Position numbers and translations under genes: made by a program. DNA of 64,000 bases, taken from JAXGZG01 sp050952065. GTDB lineage: Bacteria > Bacillota > Sulfobacillia > Fermentithermobacillales > Fermentithermobacillaceae. Positions 17,690 through 25,868 of the stretch are shown here, one piece after another. Position 1 is the stretch's first letter; the number at the start of each line of letters is the position of its first letter. The notes below the pieces were generated by a model that was not told the DNA's origin, searched no databases, and saw nothing but the letters and a program-made list of their open reading frames with translations. Where the stretch lies: assembly GCA_050952065.1 (NCBI GenBank), contig JBMNKF010000007.1, forward strand, positions 1 through 64,000, written 5' to 3'.

Positions 17690-17968
17690 TTACTTGTAAT
17701 AGCAGACGTATACGGCGTCTTTTTCCAGTTCCAGGTCAAAGGACTTGCCAGGCGCCACTACGAACTTCTGGCCGGCCGAGAACACTTGCCAGGTATCAGA
17801 TCCCGGCAGTTTCACTTTCATAGACCCTACTATTACGTTCATGTGCTCTTCTTGGGATGTGGAGAAGGTGTACTTACCCGGTTCCATGACTCCTACTGTG
17901 GCGTAGCCTTCATCGGTGTTTACTCCCAGACTCTGTACTTTTCCGTCGAAATAGACACTGTGCTTCAT
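17690..17968 (-). CDS. ppnP: Pyrimidine/purine nucleoside phosphorylase PpnP
   Basis: 92-residue small cupin. YFDGKVQSLGVN, VGVMEPGKYTFST, EEHMNVIVGSMKVKLPG and WQVFSAGQKFVVAPGKSF line up with E. coli YaiE/PpnP over the whole length. The family phosphorolyses a broad set of nucleosides to base and ribose-1-phosphate. The ATG 17968 follows GGAGGG; a longer in-frame extension to 18055 has no support. Its presence inside a hydroxyproline cluster is unexplained. Confidence 0.88.
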   Translation of the reverse strand: MKHSVYFDGKVQSLGVNTDEGYATVGVMEPGKYTFSTSQEEHMNVIVGSMKVKLPGSDTWQVFSAGQKFVVAPGKSFDLELEKDAVYVCYYK

Positions 17969-18068
17969 GGCTGACCCTCCAATTTGTGCCGGACGTAACC
18001 TGCTTACTTGCAGACTGCACAACCTCCGAATCGCGTCATTTTGATATTCCAACAAGCCCTCCTCTCGC

Positions 18069-19091
18069 CTAACCTCCGATCAGCCGGAAACCTGAGGGGA
18101 TAGGGTCTTCCGGATCTAGCACCAGCTGGTTGAACCCGGTGATGAAGGCTCTTCCAGATACTTCAGGTACCAGGGCCGGAATTCCTGCCACTTGTGTGTG
18201 TTCGAGGATCTTGCCTGTCATGGACGTGTCAATGATTGATAGGTTTTCCAGCTGATCGTCGTCTTTCATGATTCCCTTGCGATGGAGCAGGGCGACTCTT
18301 CCACCAGTGCCTGTGCCAGTTGGCGACCGGTCAATCTGACCTTCAGCGAAGATGCAGATATTCTTGCTTTTCAGAAGCTTGCCTTTACGTTCCACCAGGT
18401 CCATGATGATGGTGCCGTAAATGCCGTTCAGGCCCGGCTCCAGCGGATGGACGATCTCCATGGCGTCCATCACTTTGTACTTCAGCTCCATGCCTTTTTT
18501 CACCAGGGTTTCGACGTTTTCGGTGGTGAGTTCGACTCCAATCTTGTCTGCATCAACATAGACATAGAAGGCCCCGCAGAAGGCCACGTCGCAGACCACG
18601 GGCCCAACGCCGTCTACGTTCACCGTTATGTCTTCTTTAAGTACGAATGATGGGACGTTGGCAAACCGTACGTTTTTTACTCTGCCGTTCTCGACGTATG
18701 CGTAGGATGTGATGCGGCCCGCAGGTGAGTCGATTCTGAGGGTGTTTTCGCCTTCCTTGGCATTCATCATGCCGGTTTCGAACACCACAGTGGTGACGCC
18801 AATGGTTGCGTGTCCGCACATAGTACTCAAGCCTTCGTTGTGGGTGAACAGAACACCGATGTCCCCGTCCGGGGTAACGGGTGGAACAATTATGCACCCA
18901 TACATTCCAGCATGACCCCTGGGTTCGAACATCAGCATCTTTCGGATATGGTCGTAATGGTTAAGTACGTATTCTCTCTTTTCAAGGATGGTGTCGCCCG
19001 GAATTGGCGGAAACCCTGATGTGACGATTCGGGTAGGCTCGCCGCCTGTGTGTGAATCTATGCAGGTAATATACCTTTCAAACGTCATCAT
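18069..19091 (-). CDS. Trans-3-hydroxy-L-proline dehydratase (proline racemase superfamily)
   Basis: 340 residues of the proline racemase fold. The two active-site motifs are STMCGHATIG (Cys92) and DRSPTGTGTGG (Thr258). Proline racemases and 4-hydroxyproline 2-epimerases have Cys at the second position (DRSPCGTG); Cys plus Thr is the pattern of trans-3-hydroxyproline dehydratase, including the human enzyme. The reaction gives pyrroline-2-carboxylate. ATG 19091 follows GAAGGGG; the next codon is also ATG. The gene upstream encodes an ornithine-cyclodeaminase-family reductase, the expected partner. Confidence 0.83.
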   Translation of the reverse strand: MMTFERYITCIDSHTGGEPTRIVTSGFPPIPGDTILEKREYVLNHYDHIRKMLMFEPRGHAGMYGCIIVPPVTPDGDIGVLFTHNEGLSTMCGHATIGVTTVVFETGMMNAKEGENTLRIDSPAGRITSYAYVENGRVKNVRFANVPSFVLKEDITVNVDGVGPVVCDVAFCGAFYVYVDADKIGVELTTENVETLVKKGMELKYKVMDAMEIVHPLEPGLNGIYGTIIMDLVERKGKLLKSKNICIFAEGQIDRSPTGTGTGGRVALLHRKGIMKDDDQLENLSIIDTSMTGKILEHTQVAGIPALVPEVSGRAFITGFNQLVLDPEDPIPSGFRLIGG

Positions 19092-19148
19092 ACGTGTACC
19101 CCTTCTTTCGATCGCATTTGACTGACCAACGTCTTGCAGTCCCAACCG

Positions 19149-20123
19149 TTACATCTGTACTTCCAGACCAAGTCCTAGTTCTCTCGCCTTTTCATAGGCT
19201 AGTTTCGACACAACCAGGTCAAACAAAGCCATTCCTACCGATTTTACAAACGTGGTGCCGCTGCGGATTGACTCCTTGCGTTTCTCATGAAGGAGGAAAT
19301 GGCCGAAAGTCTCGATTTGTTCTTCTCTCAAGAGCCCCTGGGCCAAGGGATAGGCGAGGTCTCCCGTTTCTTCCTTGGCGTGATGTGTGTCGATGTACAC
19401 TTTGTCCACTAGTCCGAAAAGTGCCGGAGGGTACTCTCGCATGGTTGGTTTGTAGGACCCTATTCCCACAAAATGCTTACCCATCAACAACGAAGGATCG
19501 TCTGGCAGCACGGGCTCGTCAGACGTAGTAGCGGTGATGACGATCTCTGCTCCCAAAAGGAGCTCTTCGACTGTACTGACCCCCCTCGCTCTCACGTTCG
19601 GAAGCTCTTCAGATAGTCTCTCCACAAAAGAAGTAACCGCGTCTCGATATCGGTCAAACACTAGCACCTCTTCAATGTTCCTGGCCTTACAGGCGAAAAG
19701 GGCTTGGGTATAGCCTTGCGTTCCAGCACCCACGATACCAACCGAGGAAACAGAATCGGGCGTGGTGTGTCTTATGGCGACGCCGCCCACTGCTCCTGTT
19801 CTAGTGGAGGTTAGAGACTTCCCGTCGAGGATCGCCAAAGTCCTGCCAGTCTCGTACTCATTTAGGACCATGAGCCCGTCGATGGCCGAGTGACCTTTGG
19901 CGGGGTTGTCAGGGAACACCGTCAAGAACTTTGTGCCGAACATGTCTTCGGCAAAACACGGCATATAAAGGAGCGTTTTCCCGTTGCGATCGACGTGTAT
20001 GCGATCGGGCATGAACATTGCCTTTGATTCTTGAATCCTGTAGGCATCCTCTATGGAGTCCATTACCTCATTGGGGGACAGCGCTTCTTGAAGGGCCTTA
20101 TTGTTGAGTATGAGCAATTGCAT
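19149..20123 (-). CDS. Ornithine cyclodeaminase family protein, probable pyrroline-2-carboxylate reductase
   Basis: 324 residues of the OCD/mu-crystallin family. Visible: the substrate-side region MPDRIHVDRNGKTLLYMP, the LTSTRTGAVGGVA motif and the Rossmann motif VGIVGAGTQGYTQ. Family members include ornithine cyclodeaminase, lysine cyclodeaminase and ketimine or pyrroline-2-carboxylate reductases (LhpI). Next to a Cys/Thr-type hydroxyproline dehydratase the reductase role, making L-proline with NAD(P)H, is the best reading. ATG 20123 is used with GAAGGGG close upstream; upstream in-frame ATGs lack a ribosome site. Confidence 0.78.
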   Translation of the reverse strand: MQLLILNNKALQEALSPNEVMDSIEDAYRIQESKAMFMPDRIHVDRNGKTLLYMPCFAEDMFGTKFLTVFPDNPAKGHSAIDGLMVLNEYETGRTLAILDGKSLTSTRTGAVGGVAIRHTTPDSVSSVGIVGAGTQGYTQALFACKARNIEEVLVFDRYRDAVTSFVERLSEELPNVRARGVSTVEELLLGAEIVITATTSDEPVLPDDPSLLMGKHFVGIGSYKPTMREYPPALFGLVDKVYIDTHHAKEETGDLAYPLAQGLLREEQIETFGHFLLHEKRKESIRSGTTFVKSVGMALFDLVVSKLAYEKARELGLGLEVQM

Positions 20124-20313
20124 CACCCCTTCTATCATGAGTAACATGTCCAGGAGATAGTCGCTTAAGGTTGCTATTAGACGTGCGGGTCAGTATTACC
20201 TCCCCAACCCTTCGTGTTCAGAGTATCGGCTTTCGGCACTGTAGCAGTCCTAAAGTGCGAGGCTTGTTGGACACCGCGATAGACCAAAGCCCTGTCGAAA
20301 CCCTTCTTGGAAG

Positions 20314-20332
20314 CCAGGTGACGAGCACCTGG
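20314..20332. promoter_or_regulatory. Inverted repeat, candidate operator
   Basis: CCAGGTG at 20314-20320 and CACCTGG at 20326-20332 form a perfect 7-bp palindrome with a 5-nt spacer, about 120 bp upstream of the pucR-type gene. No T-run follows, so an operator is more likely than a terminator. Confidence 0.4.
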
Positions 20333-20387
20333 TCATTATTTGCATCTGGGATTCGGCCTTTGTAAGCAGGATACTGATATACTTATG

Positions 20388-20416
20388 TTGAAGTCATACT
20401 ATCAGACATCTATCCA
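20388..20416 (+). promoter_or_regulatory. Possible promoter of the PucR-family gene
   Basis: TTGAAG at 20388-20393 and TATCCA at 20411-20416, 17 nt apart and 33 bp before the start codon. The -10 is weak, as is common for activated promoters. Confidence 0.35.
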
Positions 20417-20449
20417 ATACGGCCGTTTATTCGCGGGGGTGAAGAAAGC

Positions 20450-21733
20450 ATGGCGGTTCAGAACGTAGTAGATGAGCTTGCTAGAATCATAAGACGACCA
20501 ATAACCGTAGAGGATGCCGATGGTCGACTAATAGCATATTCGGTTCACGACGAGCCTGTGGACGTTGTTAGAATGGAGACCCTTTTGCGTAAAGGGGCTT
20601 CTTCGGCGACCATAGATGTTCTAAAACAAAAAGGCGTGTATCGGGCAATAAACTCAACTCCCGGCATAGTCCGGGTTCCTGCTATACCGGAAATCGGGTT
20701 TACTTCCAGGATCTGTGCGGCTATTCGCGGAGGCTCCCGAGTACTGGGATATCTTTGGGTAGTGGACGAGAGCCCGTCGATTCCTCCTTACGTGGAGGAG
20801 AGCTTACGTCAGACGTGCCGACTACTTGCGGCTGAGATTCTGGATCGAGGCGCCGTGGCAAAAGAGAAGCAGCAAACTGAGCTCATAAGGGATCTCACTG
20901 GAGGCAGGGAAACAGACCAGAGTTCTCTGTATTTGCGAGCCAAGGCCCTTGGCTGGTATCCCGAGCCGCCGTTCCAGACTATTGTGGTTCGCTCACGCGT
21001 CATGGCCAAGCCTGACACAAAAGAGGTTCTTACAAGGGAAATCGAAGCCTATCTCAGCAGAGAGCGGTTCTTCTGGGTGAAGGGCACAGATAAGGATGAG
21101 AACGTTCTAGTGCTAAGTGGGTATTCTTTGGGCCCCGTATCGTCTTTGGCCAAGGCATTGGAGGAAAAGGTTCAGGATTACGCTAACGGGGCTGTAGGCA
21201 TAGGTACCTCCGGCGAAACCTTCCTTCACATCCACAGAAGCTATGAAGAGGCGTCTGCTGCCATAGGCATGGGTGTCCGATTGAACTTGAGGGGGCCTTG
21301 CTTTGACTATGCCGCCCTTGCTCCCTACGAACTGGTTTCCTGCATGGCCCACTGCAAGAAGATGGGCGATTTTGGCCGTAATCTGGTGGAGAAGGTAATC
21401 GCATATGATGCTCTTCGAGATGGTGACCTGTTTCTCACCCTGGAAGCATATCTGGATCTCTACGGCAAGAGGAAGGCTGCCGCAAAGAGATTGAACATCC
21501 ACCCAAACACTCTCGACTATCGGGTCAAGCGCATTAGAGAGATCACCGAGGTGGATTTCGACGATCCCAACGTGAGGCTTGTGATGCACGTATGGGTTAA
21601 AGCACTGAGATCCGCCAAGGTTTCTCAAGATGCCTCGAGAACGGAGGTGGGGTATAGAGACACAGGGTACGCGTCGGATAGGATGAGTGCATCATTTTCC
21701 GGTGACAAAAGCAAAGTCTGGAAGGAGCGATGA
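20450..21733 (+). CDS. PucR/CdaR-family transcriptional regulator
   Basis: 427 residues. The C-terminal HTH of the PucR family is clear: EAYLDLYGKRKAAAKRLN followed by IHPNTLDYRVKRIREITEVD near 340-385. The N-terminal 130 residues look like a GAF-type sensing domain (PITVEDADGRLIAYS), with a GGDEF-like middle region as in CdaR. B. subtilis PutR, a proline-responsive activator, belongs to this family, so proline or hydroxyproline is a reasonable inducer here (inference). Its stop is 3 nt before the GTG of the next peptidase gene. Confidence 0.85.
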   Translation: MAVQNVVDELARIIRRPITVEDADGRLIAYSVHDEPVDVVRMETLLRKGASSATIDVLKQKGVYRAINSTPGIVRVPAIPEIGFTSRICAAIRGGSRVLGYLWVVDESPSIPPYVEESLRQTCRLLAAEILDRGAVAKEKQQTELIRDLTGGRETDQSSLYLRAKALGWYPEPPFQTIVVRSRVMAKPDTKEVLTREIEAYLSRERFFWVKGTDKDENVLVLSGYSLGPVSSLAKALEEKVQDYANGAVGIGTSGETFLHIHRSYEEASAAIGMGVRLNLRGPCFDYAALAPYELVSCMAHCKKMGDFGRNLVEKVIAYDALRDGDLFLTLEAYLDLYGKRKAAAKRLNIHPNTLDYRVKRIREITEVDFDDPNVRLVMHVWVKALRSAKVSQDASRTEVGYRDTGYASDRMSASFSGDKSKVWKER

Positions 21734-21736
21734 TGA

Positions 21737-22921
21737 GTGGAGTATAAGGTTACAGCTCCCGAATATAAGAGGCGGACAGATCTTGTGCTCGACAGCATGA
21801 AGGAAAAAGGTCTGGACGCTTTCATTTTCTGGAGCACTACCAGTGTTTTGTATCTCACTGGATTCGCTTTTATCGCCACCGAAAGGCCAATCGGTCTCGT
21901 TCTCGGAAAAGAAGGCAGGAAGACCATCTTTGTTCCCCGTCTTGAAGTTGAGCACGCCGGTGGAATACCCCAGATTGACGAAGTCAAACACTACGACGAG
22001 TATCCCGGGCCAAAGCACCCGATGACGATATTTGCAGAGGTGTTGGAGGGGATGGGCCTTGCTCAAGCCACTATAGGTTCAGACGCGGCCGGATACGGTT
22101 CGTCTTGGGGCTATAGCGGTCCGAGACTCGCTGAAGTGCTTCCCAAGGCCAAGATCGTGATAGACTCGGATCTGGTCCCGAACCTTAGAGTCATTAAGTC
22201 GGAAGAGGAAATCCTGCTCATAAGGGAGAGCGCAAAGTGGGGGAATTTGGCCCACACCCTCTTGCAGAAGTATTCAATACCCGGGCGCACAGAGAACGAG
22301 ATCTCCATGAGGGCTTCAATGGAAGCGACCATGGCCATGATCCAGACTCTTGGCGGCACTTACTCGCCTCTGGGAGGACGAGGGGCATCAGCGGGCTTCC
22401 GAGGCCAGATAGGTCCCAACTCGGCTCTGCCTCACGCCATCACCATCAACGCTGTCCTGAAGCCCGGCGATGTTCTTGTAACTGGAGCGGGGGCTTCCAT
22501 GGCGGGTTACGGCAGCGAACTCGAGCGTACCATGTTTGTGGGTGAACCGGATGCAGAGAAACGCAGCTATTTTGACCACATGATGGCGCTCATGGAAATC
22601 GCTTTCGAACATATGAAACCCGGCAACAAATGTAGCGATGTAGACAATGCGTGCAGGGCCTACTACGAAAAGCACAACCTCTGGAAGCACTGGCGTCACC
22701 ATACTGGGCACAGTCTTGGCATGCTGGGGCACGAAGCTCCTTTCCTGGATTCGGGCGACGACACAGTGTTGAAACCCGGCATGGTGTTCAGCATAGAGCC
22801 GGGGCTCTACGTTCCAGGGCTAGGCGGATTCAGGCACTCTGACACTGTGGTAATCACTGAAACCGGCATGGACTTTATCACCTACTATCCGAGGCAACTG
22901 TCGGACCTTATCTGTGGATAG
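21737..22921 (+). CDS. M24/creatinase-fold protein with altered metal site
   Basis: 394 residues. It has the N-terminal creatinase-like domain (1-150) and the pita-bread fold, but the usual ligands are changed. Where DMG is expected the text is LVTGAGAS; the second Asp position reads YGSELERTM (Glu); the His is kept in HTGHSLG and the first Glu in SIEPGLY, while the last Glu motif reads GFRHSDT. It may bind metal differently or act without metal, like creatinase. The start GTG 21737 follows GAAGGAG. It is co-transcribed with the regulator and DUF885 gene. Confidence 0.75.
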   Translation: MEYKVTAPEYKRRTDLVLDSMKEKGLDAFIFWSTTSVLYLTGFAFIATERPIGLVLGKEGRKTIFVPRLEVEHAGGIPQIDEVKHYDEYPGPKHPMTIFAEVLEGMGLAQATIGSDAAGYGSSWGYSGPRLAEVLPKAKIVIDSDLVPNLRVIKSEEEILLIRESAKWGNLAHTLLQKYSIPGRTENEISMRASMEATMAMIQTLGGTYSPLGGRGASAGFRGQIGPNSALPHAITINAVLKPGDVLVTGAGASMAGYGSELERTMFVGEPDAEKRSYFDHMMALMEIAFEHMKPGNKCSDVDNACRAYYEKHNLWKHWRHHTGHSLGMLGHEAPFLDSGDDTVLKPGMVFSIEPGLYVPGLGGFRHSDTVVITETGMDFITYYPRQLSDLICG

Positions 22922-22938
22922 GAAAGGAGTAACATAGG

Positions 22939-24600
22939 ATGTCTGTTACAGCCAACGACGAGTTGGTCAACGTATATAGAAAACTTGACGCCAAGATCGC
23001 TGACGAGGTGTACAGACAATCGTCAGGGAACGTCTATGAGACGGTGGCTGTGGTTCCTTCTTTGGAGGCCAAGGAACGGTCCAAAGCAGTTTTCCAGGGT
23101 CTTCTAAAAGAGGCTCAGGCTTTGGAGGCGCCGGATCCGGTGTTCTCTCTGGTCAAAGATCACTTGGTGGAGTTCCTTCAGGGACGCATTTCCGGAGTTG
23201 AATCGAGTTATTTGCACCTTAACCGCTTCATAGGGGCCCAGACACGCCTGGTAGATTTCTCGACCCGTCAGGACTCAAGGCCGGCGTCCAAGAGAGCAGA
23301 GGTCTTAGAAGCCAGATTTGGTCAGATGGACGCCGTCTGGGACGGTGTGAAGAACCTTCTTGGCAACGTTCCGGTAGATAAGATTCGTGAAGTCGTCAGG
23401 GCGTGCGAGGTATTGGATACCGTGGCTACTGCTGCGGTTGCCAAGATTGATGAACGTTACGAGGGCCTTAGTACTGGAGAGAGGGCCAAGCTGTTGGCCG
23501 GACTCCAAGACCTGGCCGCAAAAGCACGTGTGTGGAAGTCTCAGGCAGAGCAGGAAGCCGCCTCAAGGCCTCAGGAGTCGGTTGCTGCCAAGACACAAGA
23601 CGAGTCTCTGGATGCTCAGAGGAAGCGATATGGGCAGGTTCTCGAGGAAGAGTGCGGAGTGAGTCTTGCCGAGCTTCTCAAGTGGCACGAAGAAGAGATG
23701 GCGGGTACCAGGGCGGAACTGATAGAAACCGCTGTCAAGACAGGACTGCAGCCGGTCAAGAGTCAACAAGACGCATTTGAGATTCTGGAGAAGTACGGCG
23801 GTCCCTGCGACACGGTTGAAGAGATGTTTGAGCGCATGATCAAGTATGTGGCGACTGCCAAGGCGGCTACCAAGGACGGGTATGTTGATCTTCCTGAAGA
23901 GACTTGCCTGGTAGTTCCCACGCCCGAGCAGAACAAGGACGACTTTCCTTGGGGAGGTTACGGAGGAGGTTGCCATAGGAGAAGACCCTTAGTGGGTGCC
24001 TGCTTCTTGAACGACAGCAACTACAAGGCTGTGACCGACGGCTGGCTCAAGATGATGGCCATTCACGAGTGTTACCCCGGGCATCACGCTCAGTGGGTCC
24101 GGAGCACTCTGGATACGTTACCTGAGACAGTGAAACTGGGATCTAGGGCAACTCCGCTCATGGAGGGCACTGCTCACCGTTCGGAAAAGCTCATGGAGTG
24201 GATCTTCCCAGACGATCCGGTGTTCCCGTTGTTCGTCAGGCTGCGTCGCCATCATACGGCCGTCCGGATCAAAGCCGACCTGATGCTGCACTACTTCGGA
24301 CGCCCCATTGACGAGATAGTGGAGCTATACATGAAGGAGCTGGGCTTCGACAGGAATTCTGCCAGGGGCCAAGTCAGATATCAGGAGCGCAACCCCGGCT
24401 ACATGACCTGTTACTACTATGGCATGAAGAAACTTGGAGATCTTCAAGCTCAAAGCGGTCTGGGTGATAAAGCCTTCACCCAGCTGCTCTTCGCCGTAGG
24501 CCGTATCAGCCTTCGCAACTTCGCTAAGTTCTTGGCACTTACTGACGCTGACAAGAAGCGGTTCCAGACCGAGTTCGACAGTTTGGTTCCGGCCGACTAA
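22939..24600 (+). CDS. DUF885 family protein, putative zinc peptidase
   Basis: 553 residues. The motif IHECYPGHHAQWVR near 375 is the DUF885 form of a zinc HExxxH-type site. GGCHRRRPLV upstream and TGAHR-like EGTAHRSEKLMEWIF downstream also fit the family. Members are proposed metallopeptidases, cytoplasmic or lipid-anchored; this one has no signal peptide. The first 290 residues are helical. Co-location with two M24 proteins suggests a role in peptide breakdown. The start ATG 22939 follows AGGAGT. Confidence 0.8.
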   Translation: MSVTANDELVNVYRKLDAKIADEVYRQSSGNVYETVAVVPSLEAKERSKAVFQGLLKEAQALEAPDPVFSLVKDHLVEFLQGRISGVESSYLHLNRFIGAQTRLVDFSTRQDSRPASKRAEVLEARFGQMDAVWDGVKNLLGNVPVDKIREVVRACEVLDTVATAAVAKIDERYEGLSTGERAKLLAGLQDLAAKARVWKSQAEQEAASRPQESVAAKTQDESLDAQRKRYGQVLEEECGVSLAELLKWHEEEMAGTRAELIETAVKTGLQPVKSQQDAFEILEKYGGPCDTVEEMFERMIKYVATAKAATKDGYVDLPEETCLVVPTPEQNKDDFPWGGYGGGCHRRRPLVGACFLNDSNYKAVTDGWLKMMAIHECYPGHHAQWVRSTLDTLPETVKLGSRATPLMEGTAHRSEKLMEWIFPDDPVFPLFVRLRRHHTAVRIKADLMLHYFGRPIDEIVELYMKELGFDRNSARGQVRYQERNPGYMTCYYYGMKKLGDLQAQSGLGDKAFTQLLFAVGRISLRNFAKFLALTDADKKRFQTEFDSLVPAD

Positions 24601-24637
24601 AGCGATAGCGGGTGCATCCAATCGACGGAAGCATTCT

Positions 24638-24682
24638 CCTGACAGCCCGCAAACTGCGGGCTGTCAGGCTGTAGAAGGGCTT
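24638..24682 (+). terminator. Strong terminator after the DUF885 gene
   Basis: A perfect 13-bp stem: CCTGACAGCCCGC at 24638-24650 with GCGGGCTGTCAGG at 24656-24668 around a 5-nt loop; a T-run (GGGCTTTTT) follows within about 15 nt. Confidence 0.8.
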
Positions 24683-24763
24683 TTTGGACACCCGAATAGC
24701 GAGCGTACCATAATGAATCCAGTTGACACAGCTTGGTCTTGCTATGCTCTCAGATTGTGAATG

Positions 24764-24805
24764 AAGCGAGAGAACTGCTCTTGTAGTTCTCTCGCTTTGT
24801 CATTA
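24764..24805. terminator. Second perfect 13-bp hairpin
   Basis: AAGCGAGAGAACT at 24764-24776 pairs perfectly with AGTTCTCTCGCTT at 24785-24797 around an 8-nt loop, then TGTCATT. It may be a second terminator, or one acting on minus-strand transcripts. A TTGACA at 24723-24728 lies upstream, without a well-spaced -10. Confidence 0.5.
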
Positions 24806-25080
24806 CAGGTTTCCCGTCTTGTCCCCTGGCAATGGGATCCTCGAGGCGCACTTTTTGTGGCCAATGGGCTGTCGTGGATCGTCTGCAAATCTTACGCCAA
24901 TTAGCATTCTTGCAGCGTAAGGCCCATTTATGCTACCATGGTTTGAGCGATCAGCAGTCAAGGGTTATTTCCAGACGCCCACTTAGTCATACCCCTTGGA
25001 TGACTATTGCCAAAAGTGCACGCGCCTGGAGAAGGACTGCAGTTGATCATATGAGCCTCAAATCTTCGGAGGTGAGCTTA
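24806..25080 (+). promoter_or_regulatory. Leader region of the DUF6754 operon
   Basis: No convincing gene. A possible promoter is TTGCAG at 24910-24915 with an extended -10 TGC-TACCAT (TACCAT at 24934-24939), spacing 18. That gives a leader of about 135 nt before the first start codon. An open frame runs through this stretch in phase with the next gene, but it lacks a ribosome site and its composition is not protein-like. Confidence 0.35.
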
Positions 25081-25851
25081 GTGTTCGCGAATGGCATGGC
25101 AGTAGACTTCCTATTGGTGTTGTTCTTAAACCTGGCAGTCGTCTACGTTGTGCAGAAGAGCAAAGCCGGCTCTGATTACACTATCCGGAAAATCCCTGGA
25201 CTAGACGCTATCGAGGAGGGTGTGGGTCGTGCTACCGAGATGAACAGGCCGGTTCTCTACCTACCCGGTTACGCCGATTTCACAGACCCTCAAACATTGG
25301 CTTCCATGGCTGTACTGTCCGAGGTTGCCAAAGTGACCGCACGTTACGACACCAGACTGATAGTGCCCGTCAATTACGCTTACGTGCATCCGGTCATGTC
25401 GGAGGTAGTGCGTCAGGCTTATGTATCTCAGGGCCAGACCCATAGTTTCAAGCCCGACGACGTCATGTGGTTCTCTGACCACTACTACGGTTACGCTATC
25501 GCCGTTATTGAACTCATGTTCAGGGAAAAGGTCGCTACCACAGTAATGTTTGGGAACTTCGCTTTTGACGCTCTCATGTACGCTGAAGCCGGCAACCAGG
25601 CAGGGGCAATCCAGATCGGGGGCACTGCTTCCACCGCTCAGATCCCGTTCTTCGTGGCCGCTTGCGACTACGCGATCATTGGCGAAGAGATCTACGCTGC
25701 CGCTGCTTACATCACGAAAGACCCGGTTAGAGTCGCCACCATAGTTGTGGAAGACTGGGCAAAGTTCGCGGCTACGGCGCTTATCGTTATCGGAGTTATC
25801 TTGCAGTCCTTAGGTTCAGTGGACGTAATTAACAGCATCCTGGCGAAGTAG
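25081..25851 (+). CDS. DUF6754-like membrane protein
   Basis: 256 residues. An N-terminal membrane helix (FLLVLFLNLAVVYVV, about 9-24) is followed by a soluble domain opening with KIPGLDAIEEGVGRATEM and RPVLYLPG, the feature by which I connect it to DUF6754. A hydrophobic C-terminal segment lies near 225-245. Function unknown. GTG 25081 is chosen for GGAGGTGA at 25068-25075. It is the first of four tightly spaced genes (gaps of 17, 12 and 4 bases) that encode only membrane or membrane-anchored proteins. Confidence 0.7.
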   Translation: MFANGMAVDFLLVLFLNLAVVYVVQKSKAGSDYTIRKIPGLDAIEEGVGRATEMNRPVLYLPGYADFTDPQTLASMAVLSEVAKVTARYDTRLIVPVNYAYVHPVMSEVVRQAYVSQGQTHSFKPDDVMWFSDHYYGYAIAVIELMFREKVATTVMFGNFAFDALMYAEAGNQAGAIQIGGTASTAQIPFFVAACDYAIIGEEIYAAAAYITKDPVRVATIVVEDWAKFAATALIVIGVILQSLGSVDVINSILAK

Positions 25852-25868
25852 GAGAGGAGTGAGGCCAA

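Larger units (their letters stand above)
20124..20449 (+). promoter_or_regulatory. Divergent regulatory region of the hydroxyproline locus
   Basis: 326 bases between the minus-strand reductase/dehydratase genes and the plus-strand PucR regulator. It contains a perfect inverted repeat (20314-20332) and a possible promoter (20388-20416), listed separately. No gene is seen. It is the natural binding site for the PucR-family regulator. Confidence 0.6.

Noticed and set aside
18069..19091. Proline racemase or 4-hydroxyproline epimerase
   Set aside because: The second catalytic Cys is replaced by Thr258.
24832..25080. Upstream extension of the DUF6754-like gene
   Set aside because: In frame and open, but rich in Arg, His and Cys without structure; the GGAGGTGA before GTG 25081 marks the better start.
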